From the NCBI GenBank assembly GCA_023664305.1, contig JAMPFT010000023.1, forward strand, positions 1-48,051: a stretch of 48,051 nucleotides of DNA. The letters run 5' to 3'. The stretch is from a bacterium (GTDB lineage Bacteria > Bacillota > Clostridia > Lachnospirales > Lachnospiraceae). Within the stretch, counting starts at the first letter, position 1. Each line of letters starts with the position of its first letter. The notes under the pieces are model-generated. The model was not told the origin of the DNA. It worked only from the letters and a program-made list of their open reading frames with translations, and made no database searches. This document shows, piece after piece, positions 15,643 to 24,470 of the stretch. The translations under genes and the position numbers were made by a program.

Positions 15643-18084
15643 ATGAACAGGACAAACAGAAGAACAGCTATTATTTTAGCTATCACAATATTTTTTTCTT
15701 CAATATCATTTTCCGGATGTGGAGAAGAACCGGAAACAATCAGCCTGGGGCAATGGCTGGTATTAGTAGATCAGACCTTTGGAATGAACAGTTACCAAAG
15801 TGATACGCCTTATTTTGAAAACATATCGGAAACCGATACCTATTTTGATGCAGTGCAAATTGCAGCGGAATGGGAGGTAATCGATACAGAGCAGCCTATT
15901 GATGTAGAAGAAATACTGACATGGAACACGGCCTTAATCACGCTTGTCAATGTGGGAAGCTTTTTGCCCGTAGATACAGCGGAGGAAGATAAAATAGAGT
16001 ATGCAATCGAACATTTCGACAAAAGTATCCGTACTTATTGGATGCAACGCGATATAGAAGCAAGCAAAGCAGTCGCGTTGTTGGGGATCGCTCATGAACA
16101 GTGGGTGGGAGCAACATATGACCATGTGATTGAAGAAGTTACTTATAAGGACGATGTGGTAGATCTCACGAAAGAAGAGATAAAAACAGACGGTTATACG
16201 GTGGAAGATGGGATTGTGAAAATACCTGTTTCTTCCGGCGTGGAGTTGAAGGCGGGAGAGGTCTATGTCCTGCCTGTAGGTGAAAACCGGTTTACGGTGC
16301 AGGCCTATAAGGCGGAAAATGTGTATCAGGATGGTGAATATATCTATATAGAAAACAGTTCGGATGAACTTACGCTGGAAGATGTGGCGGAAGAATTGTT
16401 TGTGGAAGAAACTTATGAGCCTACTATGGATAGGGCAATTATATATGATGCAGAAGGAAACATTATGTCGGTGGGATCCGAATTGTTGTCGGCCTTCCGT
16501 ACAGAAGACGGGGACAGCGGCAGATTCAGGCTGGCGGGCGGAAAGGTTCAGGACTGCGGGCTTGGGATTTTAGACAACATGAAAATAAAGCAAACTTTTA
16601 CAATTGAGGGATACGAAATAACTTGTGAAATTGTACCGGATGGGAAGTTTGACTTTAAAGCAACCGTAAAATCAGGTAATTTGCTTGAATCAGAAGATAA
16701 GAAGCTACAAGATTCCCAAAATGCTAAGCTACAAGGCGCAATCAGTTTGGGAATTAGTGAGTTAGAGATAACAAATAAAGTTGACTGGGGATTGTTTAAG
16801 GGATTAAAATCGGCCTCTTTGAAGTTGAACTATAAAACACAATTCAGTCTTGGATTTGAATTGTCTGGTAAGCTGATGGATTTAGTGGGAGCTCCTTACG
16901 ATAATAGGAATGGGGGATTTCCAAAAAATTTTATAAATGCACCGTTTAAAACTCGATCCGATGAAGGGGCAAAAACAATTAAATGGAAAACAATCAAAGT
17001 TGCCAGTGTAGACTTATTTCCCAAGGGTGTAGCGCGCGTGTGTATAGATATTAACCTTGTGATTGGAGCAAATGGTTCGGTTTCTGTGGAAGTTACAGAA
17101 TCCGGAGTAAAAGGTCTGGAATATAAAAACCATAATCTGCGCGTAATCAATGAGAGTACGAAAAATACGAATGCACAAGCAAAGGGAAGCATCGAAATGA
17201 CATTGGGAGCGGGTCCGGCTCTTTATGTATTCGGTTTAAAGAAGAGCATTATCGGTATACAGGGTATGGGTGGGGTAAGGATAGAGGCAAAGGTTACGAC
17301 ACATCTGGCAGATTCGGAAATGCATCTAATTGAAGAAATGTCCATTGAAGATATAGCACCGGAAATTATTACGACATGGACTTCGGCGATTATTACGGCG
17401 GAAGTGCCTGTAATTATGCAAATTGCACAGGAAAGAGGAGGTATTTATAGAAATGAAGGTGAAAGCGTTACATTACATTGGGATTTATGTGTTGATATAA
17501 CAGAATATTTCGTTTTAAAAATAGAATTGACAGATAAATCGTTGGTTTCAGATGTGCTGAGTGGCAAAATTACAACTAAATTTGAAAGCAATGTAAAACT
17601 GTTTTCCATGCATGTCGATAATGGAGATTGGTCTTCTGCGTGGGCAAGTAAGAAGACAGGCTGGAATACAGATAGCGCTGCCTGCACATTGAAATATATT
17701 CCGTTTGACGGCGAGGAGAGTGCGGAAAAGGAGGAAGCAGCGGAAAGCGAGAAGGTAGAAATAGCAGCCGACACCGGGTCAGACAGACATGTTACGGTAG
17801 AGGGTGATATGATTGTTTTAGACAGTGTTATGCTGACTATCATGACAGAGGAAAAAACAGGTATTGCAGTTACAAAAATTCCGGAAGGATATACCTGGGA
17901 GGACTTACAGTTTAAGTCGGGCGACGAGAAGATTGTCTTGGTTGATGATGCGGGCAATTTAACGGGAGTCGCGGAAGGAAGCGCGATCGTTACGGTCAGC
18001 ACGAAGGATGGGAAATACAAATCTTACTGTGCGGTCACTGTTTTGGCAGATAACACATTTGAATTTTCGCCTATTGCGATATAG
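15643..18084 (+). CDS. Large surface lipoprotein with C-terminal BIG2 domain
   Basis: An 813-residue protein starting MNRTNRRTAIILAITIFF with a lipobox FSGC, hence a predicted membrane-anchored lipoprotein. ATG 15643 is chosen because it places the signal peptide at the N-terminus and follows GGGGAG, although at short spacing. The body (about 30-715) is beta-rich and matches no family I recognise; residues near 175-250 (KIPVSSGVELKAGEVYVLP) read like a beta-sandwich. The last 90 residues form a bacterial Ig-like BIG2 domain (EDLQFKSGDEKIVLVDDAG, then AEGSAIVTVSTKDGKY). Its place between the WXG100 genes and an FHA protein suggests an extracytoplasmic part or substrate of the secretion system. 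Confidence 0.8.
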   Translation: MNRTNRRTAIILAITIFFSSISFSGCGEEPETISLGQWLVLVDQTFGMNSYQSDTPYFENISETDTYFDAVQIAAEWEVIDTEQPIDVEEILTWNTALITLVNVGSFLPVDTAEEDKIEYAIEHFDKSIRTYWMQRDIEASKAVALLGIAHEQWVGATYDHVIEEVTYKDDVVDLTKEEIKTDGYTVEDGIVKIPVSSGVELKAGEVYVLPVGENRFTVQAYKAENVYQDGEYIYIENSSDELTLEDVAEELFVEETYEPTMDRAIIYDAEGNIMSVGSELLSAFRTEDGDSGRFRLAGGKVQDCGLGILDNMKIKQTFTIEGYEITCEIVPDGKFDFKATVKSGNLLESEDKKLQDSQNAKLQGAISLGISELEITNKVDWGLFKGLKSASLKLNYKTQFSLGFELSGKLMDLVGAPYDNRNGGFPKNFINAPFKTRSDEGAKTIKWKTIKVASVDLFPKGVARVCIDINLVIGANGSVSVEVTESGVKGLEYKNHNLRVINESTKNTNAQAKGSIEMTLGAGPALYVFGLKKSIIGIQGMGGVRIEAKVTTHLADSEMHLIEEMSIEDIAPEIITTWTSAIITAEVPVIMQIAQERGGIYRNEGESVTLHWDLCVDITEYFVLKIELTDKSLVSDVLSGKITTKFESNVKLFSMHVDNGDWSSAWASKKTGWNTDSAACTLKYIPFDGEESAEKEEAAESEKVEIAADTGSDRHVTVEGDMIVLDSVMLTIMTEEKTGIAVTKIPEGYTWEDLQFKSGDEKIVLVDDAGNLTGVAEGSAIVTVSTKDGKYKSYCAVTVLADNTFEFSPIAI

Positions 18085-18120
18085 TAAAGCGTAATCTGCT
18101 GTAAAATGGGAGGCAGTATT

Positions 18121-19164
18121 TTGATAGGGAAAAAGGACGGAATAAAAGAAATTAAGAAAAGCGGTATGACGCAGATAGTCGTTAAGATTGCAAAAGAACA
18201 GATGCTATCGGATCGGGAGATTTATGCGATTAATCATCATGAGATAGGAGGGCTTCTTGCGATAGATGTAATCCGAAAGCCGGGATCATTTAAGCTGATT
18301 TATCATTTGACCGGGTTGATTTCCCTGGAGGATTTTTTGCTAACGCCAATGAGCAGAGATGTTTTTGGAATACTGCTCCGAAACATTTTACATGTTCTGA
18401 AAGAATTGCAGAAAATGCACTTTAATCAACAGGCTTTAGTTATGGATTTGGATAAAGTAATGGTTAATCCTGTAAAGCAGGAATTGCTGTTTGTATATCT
18501 GCCGATACAAGGCTATGCGAACGATGCTTCTTTAAAAGATTTTCTGCTGGAAATTATTCGAAGGGGAAGCTTTGAAAAGGAAGAAGATGATCATTATGTA
18601 CAGGAATACATACGGATTTTAAAAGGCCGAAGCCTTTTTTCGTTATTCGAATTGGAAGTCTATCTTGAGGCGTTTATTTCGGGAAACCGTCAAATAGCCG
18701 TTCATGACAGAGCATGTCCTATCTGCGGTGCGCCGATGACAGGAAATAGTACAATTTGCTATAGGTGTGGCGGTAGAACAGATGAAATTGAAGAGACAAA
18801 AAAGAAAGAGCGAATTTATGATCCGATACCGCCACAGAGGCAGAAAGAGCAGGAAACCGCCACTGTACAAAGACGGCTTCCTGTCTTAATACGGGAACGG
18901 ACATCGGAGAGGATAGTGATAGATACAGAAAAGTTTTGTATAGGGAGGTCGGAGAAATATTGTGACTATGTTATTTCGGATAACGCGATGGTGGGCAGAC
19001 AACATGCTGTAATATTGCACATCGAAGGAAAGTATTATATAGAAGATCTGCAATCTACGAATAAGACATTTGTAAACGGACGGGAGATAAGGAAAGAAGA
19101 ACTGATATCCGGGGCAAGGATTCGACTTGCGGATGAAAAATTTATTTTTATGGAGAATTTATAA
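18121..19164 (+). CDS. DUF6382-like N-terminal domain with zinc ribbon and FHA domain
   Basis: A protein of 347 residues. The N-terminal 190 resemble DUF6382, a domain usually found ahead of FHA. The segment LVMDLDKVMVNPVKQELLFVYLP is laid out like the catalytic and DFG region of a kinase without the catalytic residues, so a pseudokinase-like fold, as in EssB, is possible. A zinc ribbon (CPICGAPM, CYRCGG) and charged linker follow. The C-terminal FHA is classical (CIGRSEKYCDYVI, MVGRQHAVI, STNKTFVNGR). TTG 18121 is taken as start since GGGAGG lies seven bases before; ATG 18106 is the alternative. Probably the phosphothreonine reader acting with EssC; no membrane helix is visible. Confidence 0.78.
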   Translation: MIGKKDGIKEIKKSGMTQIVVKIAKEQMLSDREIYAINHHEIGGLLAIDVIRKPGSFKLIYHLTGLISLEDFLLTPMSRDVFGILLRNILHVLKELQKMHFNQQALVMDLDKVMVNPVKQELLFVYLPIQGYANDASLKDFLLEIIRRGSFEKEEDDHYVQEYIRILKGRSLFSLFELEVYLEAFISGNRQIAVHDRACPICGAPMTGNSTICYRCGGRTDEIEETKKKERIYDPIPPQRQKEQETATVQRRLPVLIRERTSERIVIDTEKFCIGRSEKYCDYVISDNAMVGRQHAVILHIEGKYYIEDLQSTNKTFVNGREIRKEELISGARIRLADEKFIFMENL

Positions 19165-19175
19165 GGGGATAGGAC

Positions 19176-19421
19176 ATGTATACAGAGTTTATCATTATAT
19201 ATGTGGGAATAGGAGTCATGTTGCTACTTCAGGTGGTATTGTTGATCGTGATGCTTGTCTTGCTGAAAGAAATGAAAAAGCAGAAAGACAAAAGGAACCG
19301 GATGATTTCAGCTGCAGGCAATTACGCAGGAAGCGGTTCTTCCATTGTATTTTGCACAAATTGCGCTACGCAATACGCAGGCACAGAGAGATTTTGCCCT
19401 AAATGCGGAGCTGCAAGATGA
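19176..19421 (+). CDS. Small single-pass membrane protein with zinc ribbon
   Basis: An 81-residue protein: one hydrophobic helix at about 5-30, a basic stretch KEMKKQKDKRNR that should stay inside the cell, and a C-terminal zinc ribbon (C60, C63, C74, C77). Eleven bases after the preceding stop, with a GGGGATAGG site. I recognise no family beyond the zinc ribbon. It could tether the soluble zinc-ribbon/FHA partners at the membrane; that is inference from topology alone. Confidence 0.75.
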   Translation: MYTEFIIIYVGIGVMLLLQVVLLIVMLVLLKEMKKQKDKRNRMISAAGNYAGSGSSIVFCTNCATQYAGTERFCPKCGAAR

Positions 19422-19482
19422 TAGGGCGGAGGTATAGAGGTCATGTGGTGAATGATATAGGAAAGAACAACAGGGGGTAAAA

Positions 19483-19902
19483 ATGGGGATTAACGTTGAA
19501 AATGCAGATACGAGAGCAATTGAGTTATATGTTTGCGCTACGCAATTGCAGGACATAAAGAAAACAGTTGCGCAATATAGCATGGAGTTAAACGACGGTT
19601 GGAGAAGCGTTGAAACAGATTATTATTTGCAGGCACTTTCCAATGTGGGGAGAACGATAGATCAGGCGGTTGTGGAATTAGGAATGCTCGACGAACTAAT
19701 CCGCACTACAGCGAGACAAGTCAGGATAGAGGAGAATAGTGTCGAAGAGTGTGAAAAGGAGAACACGGTAACCGGCGAAGTAAAGGAACAGGTTTCGCAA
19801 GAGATTGGGGAATGGGAGCAGGAGGCAAAAATCCATATGGCCGATAATATAAAAACCTTATTCAAGGGGCTTTTTTCGGGAAAAGGAAACGGCCGATTTT
19901 AA
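19483..19902 (+). CDS. Small helical WXG100-like protein of the secretion operon
   Basis: A 139-residue all-helical protein without signal peptide. The segment SMELNDGWRSVETDYYLQAL places a Trp in a turn between two helices, as in WXG100 proteins, though the motif is GWRS and not WxG. A charged Glu-rich second half (EECEKENTVTGEVKEQVSQE) and a basic tail follow. AGGGGGT stands upstream. Likely a WXG100-superfamily substrate, or targeting partner of the kind found beside LXG toxins. No toxin is encoded next to it. Moderately sure it is a real gene; function unassigned. Confidence 0.7.
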   Translation: MGINVENADTRAIELYVCATQLQDIKKTVAQYSMELNDGWRSVETDYYLQALSNVGRTIDQAVVELGMLDELIRTTARQVRIEENSVEECEKENTVTGEVKEQVSQEIGEWEQEAKIHMADNIKTLFKGLFSGKGNGRF

Positions 19903-19942
19903 CATACAGGCAATGAGACATGAGGATGTGAGGCGAGAGGAT

Positions 19943-20254
19943 ATGGCAGAAATCAAAATCGATACGAAAAGAATAATAAATGCGTCCGTTACAGCTAAAA
20001 AAGCACAGCATGAAGTATCTAATGTTGCGGCCCAAATCGAAACTGTCAGAAAAAGGCTGGATGCGCAGATACGGAACCGTAACGACATAGAAGGAAGATT
20101 GCTTCGTCTGCAGAATAAATTAGAGCAGCTTGAGAAGGACATTTACGCTATTTATGCAGCTGTCAATCAAAACGTGAATCACTATGAAGCAACAGAGCAA
20201 AGAATCAACAGCATGGGCCGGGAAGTGATAGATCAGTCTCTTCGATCCTCCTAA
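19943..20254 (+). CDS. Small coiled-coil protein, last gene of the secretion operon
   Basis: Predicted 103 residues (from ATG 19943; ATG 19913 is possible but has no ribosome site). Heptads run through most of it (for example RLLRLQNKLEQLEKDIYAIY) and no signal peptide or membrane segment is present. Length and hairpin-like layout resemble WXG100 or Lap-type partner proteins, but no WxG motif is present. I do not recognise a family. It closes the operon: decayed DNA starts within a few bases of its stop and I see no terminator. Confidence 0.65.
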   Translation: MAEIKIDTKRIINASVTAKKAQHEVSNVAAQIETVRKRLDAQIRNRNDIEGRLLRLQNKLEQLEKDIYAIYAAVNQNVNHYEATEQRINSMGREVIDQSLRSS

Positions 20255-20256
20255 CC

Positions 20257-20330
20257 ATCCATCGTCTTCTCCAGTGCATCCGCAAATTGCCCTTGGAGGA
20301 GCAACGGCGTCTTCAAAGCCTCTGAATTTA
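20257..20330 (-). pseudogene. Fragment of a paralogue of the C39/BtrH-like gene at 21172-22050
   Basis: Read on the minus strand it gives EALKTPLLLQGQFADALEKTMDG, which aligns with ETLLLLQRQFTDALREG and AIDG near the C-terminus of the intact gene. At DNA level CGCAAATTGCC and GGAGGAGCAACGGCGTCT match the intact gene with few changes. The intervening residues and the rest of the gene are gone. Confidence 0.6.
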
Positions 20331-20426
20331 TATAGTGATTACCATTAAAGACTGCCATTAAAAGCAGTAAAAATTTACTGCAATAACTAACATAAGATAA
20401 TAAAATGAAAGCCCATTTTTTTGACA

Positions 20427-20463
20427 GCCACAAAGGATATAGCGAAATTTATGAGAAAAAGGA
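20427..20463 (+). repeat. Direct repeat, copy 1
   Basis: The string AAAGGATATAGCGAAATTTA and its surroundings recur at 21132-21169 with about five substitutions. TTTTTGACA stands before both copies, but about 15 bp present in copy 2 are missing here. Both read KDIAKFM in one plus frame. Confidence 0.7.
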
Positions 20464-20678
20464 AAAATTTTTTGCCTGACAGCACCGAAAAAGGCACCAC
20501 TATCTAAAAGCGTAGATCGCGGTTTTCCGTACGCACATAGTGGAATCGCGGCTGACCCAGACCTTACAATGACTACAGTCTGTTTCCGATACTGTCAGAT
20601 ATGCTTTTCGGCTGCTGGAGAAGATGGGACAAGATTATTTAGACACGACCGACAATGCCTTAAAAAAACAGTAAGAAC

Positions 20679-21116
20679 TCAGGAATCAGCCTGATTTTGG
20701 TTCAGGCGCGCAAGCTCAGCCTGAAGCGCAGCGATGACAGAGTCTTTTTCCTTAATAGCCGCATTGGCTTCGGCGGACAATTTTTCGATGACGGAGTCCT
20801 TTTGGGCCAGCAACTTGTTCAACTCTTCGATGCGGTGCTGGACGGAGCGCTGCCTGCGATAGTAATCTTCCCGAGCCTCGCACTGGAGCCGCACGGACTC
20901 TTCTTGGCTAAGCTGGTAAATTGTGTTGGATGCTTCCTGAATATATTCGTCCTTCTGCGCGTACATTTTGAGCTCCTCCCATGTGGATGCCTTGAAGAGG
21001 GAGGCCCATTTGTCGATATGGTGCCGTCTGTCCTCCTCTGTCGCCAATTCTGTCTGTGTTAAGTCTAACACAGAGAGGCGCAGTTTGTCACTATAAATGG
21101 TGTGATTTTTGACATT
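20679..21116 (-). pseudogene. C-terminal remnant of an Rpn-family (PD-(D/E)XK) recombination-promoting nuclease
   Basis: The minus frame reads HTIYSDKLRLSVLDLTQ, then ELATEEDRRHHIDKWASLFKAST and a long coiled-coil tail (KDSVIEKLSAEANAAIKEKD). This matches the C-terminal third of Rpn/PDDEXK-transposase-like proteins. The N-terminal catalytic core is absent: upstream of about 21116 the frame stays open for a short way but no longer resembles the family. The longest annotated frame begins at a GTG inside the domain (21071), so an automatic caller may report a 130-residue gene. Rpn genes are often multicopy and prone to truncation. Confidence 0.75.
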
Positions 21117-21131
21117 ATCGCAGAAGGAACA

Positions 21132-21169
21132 GCCCCAAAGGATATAGCAAAATTTATGAAAAGAAGGGA
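21132..21169 (+). repeat. Direct repeat, copy 2
   Basis: Second copy of the 20427-20463 sequence (AAAGGATATAGCAAAATTTA). It joins directly onto the 3' end of the next minus-strand gene and its plus frame ends with a stop at 21193. Confidence 0.7.
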
Positions 21170-21171
21170 GA

Positions 21172-22050
21172 CTATGAAAAAATTCTCCCCTTAATCATCT
21201 CCCCATACCCATCAATCGCCCCCGTCAGCGCGCCCATCGACAGTCTCTCGCAGAGAGTCTGCGGCGTGCCTTCCCGCAGCGCGTCCGTAAATTGCCGCTG
21301 CAGGAGCAGCAGCGTCTCCAAAAGCGGCTGTTCTCCGATCAATTCCAGCATAGTGACGGCGTCCAGCAGGATGGCCCGGAAAAGTCTGTCCCTTCCTTCC
21401 GTCAGCTCCGCGGGAGTCCGCTCTTTGCTGCAAAAATCGAGCAGATCCTGCTTCAGGCGGCAAAGTACCCGGCGGGATTCCTGAAAACGGGACGTCATCT
21501 CGACGGGCTGGGGCGGTATCTGAGACAGTGTGGCAATCATGACCGTCTCGTGCAGCCGTAAGGACAGTTCCTCTTCCGTAAACAGCAGGGTCTCCGGCTC
21601 CGGGGCATGCTGTCTTTTGTTATTCAGAAAGCGGTATTTTTCTGCCGACATGCCGGTGTAAACGACGGCGTGCCTGCTTTGCGGTGTGACGGTTAGTCCC
21701 AGCATACCGCAGGAAACGGTGCGCAGGAAGCGTCCGGCCTCTTCCCTTGCGACCTGTGTTTCCGTCATGCAGAAGCCTCTGGGCTTCAGATAGAGATTGA
21801 ACCAGTCCGCTGTCTGCAGCATCGGCCCCGCGCAGTATACGCTATCTTGGCAGGAAAATAAAAACGGCAGCTTCATGTCCAGGGCAATCTGCCGATCCTC
21901 TGTATCAAATCCGTAATATTCCAGCATATTTGCAACTCCCGCGTAAGAGCAGGAGGAGCGAAAGGTCATGTATTTCATAAGGCGCTCCGTTTCCGGGATT
22001 TTAATCCATAATACACCCTGTAAAAACACGCTGTCAATCAGTCCTTGCAT
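21172..22050 (-). CDS. Papain-like (C39/BtrH N-terminal-like) protein of unknown function
   Basis: A 292-residue soluble protein. Residues 30-130 read like a cysteine-peptidase or BtrH-type fold: SSCSYAGVANMLEYYG with C34 as candidate nucleophile, and SRHAVVYTG with H127 as candidate histidine. The C-terminal half is helical (DRLFRAILLDAVTMLELIGE) and matches nothing I know. Such domains occur in peptide-processing and acyl-transfer enzymes, but no substrate peptide is visible nearby. ATG 22050 is used; ATG 21978 with GGAG upstream would remove 24 residues and still keep the domain. The 3' end touches a repeat, and a decayed copy of the tail lies at 20257-20330. A divergent promoter overlaps the start codon. 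Confidence 0.7.
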   Translation of the reverse strand: MQGLIDSVFLQGVLWIKIPETERLMKYMTFRSSCSYAGVANMLEYYGFDTEDRQIALDMKLPFLFSCQDSVYCAGPMLQTADWFNLYLKPRGFCMTETQVAREEAGRFLRTVSCGMLGLTVTPQSRHAVVYTGMSAEKYRFLNNKRQHAPEPETLLFTEEELSLRLHETVMIATLSQIPPQPVEMTSRFQESRRVLCRLKQDLLDFCSKERTPAELTEGRDRLFRAILLDAVTMLELIGEQPLLETLLLLQRQFTDALREGTPQTLCERLSMGALTGAIDGYGEMIKGRIFS

Positions 22051-22073
22051 AAACCCGCATTTTCCTTTATAAT
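22045..22073 (+). promoter_or_regulatory. Promoter of the hydratase gene
   Basis: TTGCAT (22045-22050) and a perfect TATAAT (22068-22073) with a 17-bp spacer. The -35 coincides with the start codon of the divergent gene. Confidence 0.7.
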
Positions 22074-22114
22074 GAATACTTAATGAATGCGTGTTGTTTT
22101 GACGGCAGAAAGGT

Positions 22115-24421
22115 ATGGGTATTTTTATGATAGAATTATTACAGGGCGGAGCCTATCTTGTGCAGGGCGAGAGGATTGTCGCTGACACGCCGGAGGCGTG
22201 TGCCGCGGTCGAGAGCATGACCGGGAGGCGGGTGACGAAGGAAGAGGCGGCGAAGAGCACCATCGCCTACGGTATTCTGGAAAGTCACAATACCTCAGGC
22301 AGCATGGATAAGCTGAAGATCCGTTTTGACAAGCTGACCAGCCACGATATCACCTTTGTGGGAATCATCCAGACGGCGCGGGCGTCGGGGCTTGAGAAGT
22401 TTCCCATGCCTTATGTGTTAACGAACTGTCACAATTCTCTGTGTGCGGTGGGCGGCACGATCAACGAGGATGACCACATGTTCGGCCTGACCTGCGCAAA
22501 GAAGTACGGCGGGGTCTATGTGCCCCCTCATCAGGCGGTGATTCATCAGTACGCGCGGGAGATGCTGGCGGGCGGCGGGAAAATGATCTTAGGCTCGGAT
22601 TCCCATACCAGATACGGAGCCCTTGGCACGATGGGCGTAGGCGAGGGCGGCCCGGAGCTGGTAAAGCAGCTGTTGAACCAGACCTACGATATTAGCAGGC
22701 CCGGCGTTGTGGGGGTATATCTCACGGGAGCCCCGGCGAAGGGGGTAGGTCCTCAGGACGTGGCGCTGGCGATTATCGGCGCGGTGTTCCGAAACGGGTA
22801 TGTAAAAAATAAGGTGATGGAGTTTGTGGGGCCGGGCGTGGCTTCCCTGAGCGCGGATTTCCGCATCGGCGTCGATGTGATGACTACGGAGACGGCCTGC
22901 CTGTCCTCCGTCTGGCGGACAGACCGCGAGATCGAGGAGTTTTATGAGATTCACGGACGGAAGGAGGATTACCGGGAGCTGAATCCCGGCGAGGTCGCCT
23001 ATTACGACGGAATGATCCGGGTGGAGCTTTCGAAGATCCGTCCCATGATCGCCATGCCCTTCCATCCCAGCAATACTTATACCATCGAGGAATTGAATGC
23101 GAATCTTTTGGATATTCTGGAGGAAACCGAGAAGCAGGCCGAGGTGAGCTTAGGCGGCGCGGCGCGGCTTCGGCTGAAGGAGAAGGTAAAGAACGGCAGG
23201 CTTACGGTGGATCAGGGGATCATCGCGGGCTGCGCAGGCGGCGGCTTTGAAAATATCTGTGCGGCGGTGGATATCCTGAAGGGGAGATCCGTCGGGGCGG
23301 GAGGGTTTACCTTAAGCGTCTATCCCGCGTCCATGCCGGTCTATATGGAGCTGATCAGAAACGGCTGTGCGGCGGCGCTTCTGGAGACGGGAGCCGTGAT
23401 GAAGACGGCGTTTTGCGGTCCCTGCTTCGGCGCGGGGGATACTCCCGCGAACAATGCCTTCAGCATCCGTCATTCCACCAGGAATTTCCCGAACCGTGAG
23501 GGGAGCAAGCTGCAGAGCGGCCAGATTTCCTCCGTTGCCCTGATGGATGCCCGTTCGATCGCGGCGACGGCGGCGAATCAGGGCGTGCTGACACCCGCCA
23601 CGGATTTTGACGGCGAGTTTGGAAAATATCGGTATCATTTTGACAGCAAGATTTATGCGAACCGGGTGTTTGACTCCCACGGTGTTGCGGATCCGGAGAC
23701 GGAGATTCAGTTTGGCCCTAATATCAAGGACTGGCCCGTCATGGGCGAGCTGCCGGATAATCTGCTGCTTCGGGTCGTCAGCGAGATTCATGATCCCGTG
23801 ACGACGACGGACGAGCTGATCCCGTCCGGAGAGACGTCCTCCTACCGGTCCAATCCGCTGGGGCTGGCGGAGTTTACCTTGAGCCGCAAGGATCCCGGGT
23901 ATGTGGGGCGTGCAAAGCAGATGCGGGCTTTGGAGGAGGAGCGCGAAAAGGGCGGACATCCCTGTCATGTGATGCCGGAAATCCGGGACGTGATGGGGCC
24001 CATCAAGCGGCAGTTCCCCGGGACAAGCCATGTGAACACAGGCTTCGGCTCCACAATCTTTGCGGTAAAGCCCGGAGACGGTTCGGCGAGAGAGCAGGCG
24101 GCATCCTGCCAGAAGGTGCTGGGAGGCTGGGCAAATATTGCCCGTGAATACGCCACAAAGCGTTACCGCTCCAATCTGATCAACTGGGGAATGCTGCCCT
24201 TTTTGATCGGGGAGGGCGAGCTGCCGTTCCGGAATCTGGACTACCTGTTTATCCCCGGGATAAAAAAGGCGGTTGAAGAGAAGGCGGAGGTCATCGACGC
24301 TTACACGGTGCGGGACGGCGGGCTGACCGGATTTACCTTAAGGCTGGGAGAGCTGACCGACGAGGAGCGTCAGATCATATTGAAGGGCTGTCTGATCAAT
24401 TACAACCGTGTGGAGCGTTAA
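22115..24421 (+). CDS. Aconitase-family hydratase (YbhJ-like)
   Basis: A 768-residue member of the aconitase/homoaconitase superfamily, close in layout to the uncharacterised E. coli YbhJ group commonly labelled hydratase. Visible landmarks are [22 protein letters not shown] (the SDSHT substrate/cluster region), CAGGGFENI, and [19 protein letters not shown], where CGPC supplies two of the [4Fe-4S] cysteines. The swivelling domain follows ([27 protein letters not shown]). It should be a cytosolic dehydratase; the substrate is not predictable from sequence. ATG 22115 lies only two bases after AGAAAGG, so ATG 22127 may be the true start. An SseB-like gene follows after 49 bp and may share the transcript. 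Confidence 0.88.
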   Translation: MGIFMIELLQGGAYLVQGERIVADTPEACAAVESMTGRRVTKEEAAKSTIAYGILESHNTSGSMDKLKIRFDKLTSHDITFVGIIQTARASGLEKFPMPYVLTNCHNSLCAVGGTINEDDHMFGLTCAKKYGGVYVPPHQAVIHQYAREMLAGGGKMILGSDSHTRYGALGTMGVGEGGPELVKQLLNQTYDISRPGVVGVYLTGAPAKGVGPQDVALAIIGAVFRNGYVKNKVMEFVGPGVASLSADFRIGVDVMTTETACLSSVWRTDREIEEFYEIHGRKEDYRELNPGEVAYYDGMIRVELSKIRPMIAMPFHPSNTYTIEELNANLLDILEETEKQAEVSLGGAARLRLKEKVKNGRLTVDQGIIAGCAGGGFENICAAVDILKGRSVGAGGFTLSVYPASMPVYMELIRNGCAAALLETGAVMKTAFCGPCFGAGDTPANNAFSIRHSTRNFPNREGSKLQSGQISSVALMDARSIAATAANQGVLTPATDFDGEFGKYRYHFDSKIYANRVFDSHGVADPETEIQFGPNIKDWPVMGELPDNLLLRVVSEIHDPVTTTDELIPSGETSSYRSNPLGLAEFTLSRKDPGYVGRAKQMRALEEEREKGGHPCHVMPEIRDVMGPIKRQFPGTSHVNTGFGSTIFAVKPGDGSAREQAASCQKVLGGWANIAREYATKRYRSNLINWGMLPFLIGEGELPFRNLDYLFIPGIKKAVEEKAEVIDAYTVRDGGLTGFTLRLGELTDEERQIILKGCLINYNRVER

Positions 24422-24470
24422 GCGGACGAAATCAGGAAAGGATGCCCGCGGGAGCGGGCGGGGAGAGATT

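Larger units (their letters stand above)
20255..20678. other. 424-bp gene-free stretch of decayed DNA
   Basis: No intact gene. It holds a fragment of a second copy of the 21172-22050 gene (minus), a 37-bp sequence repeated 0.7 kb further on, a small palindrome GCAGTA-N6-TACTGC (20364-20381), a nested inverted repeat (CCACTAT at 20497 with ATAGTGG at 20537, inner GCGTA/TACGC), and a plus-strand frame end LLEKMGQDYLDTTDNALKKQ (to about 20673) that looks like the C-terminus of a lost protein. Confidence 0.6.

Noticed and set aside
20679-21071. Intact 130-residue gene
   Set aside because: The GTG start is internal to an Rpn-type domain whose upstream conserved residues continue in frame (HTIYSDKLRLS), and the catalytic N-terminus is missing, so it is treated as a remnant.
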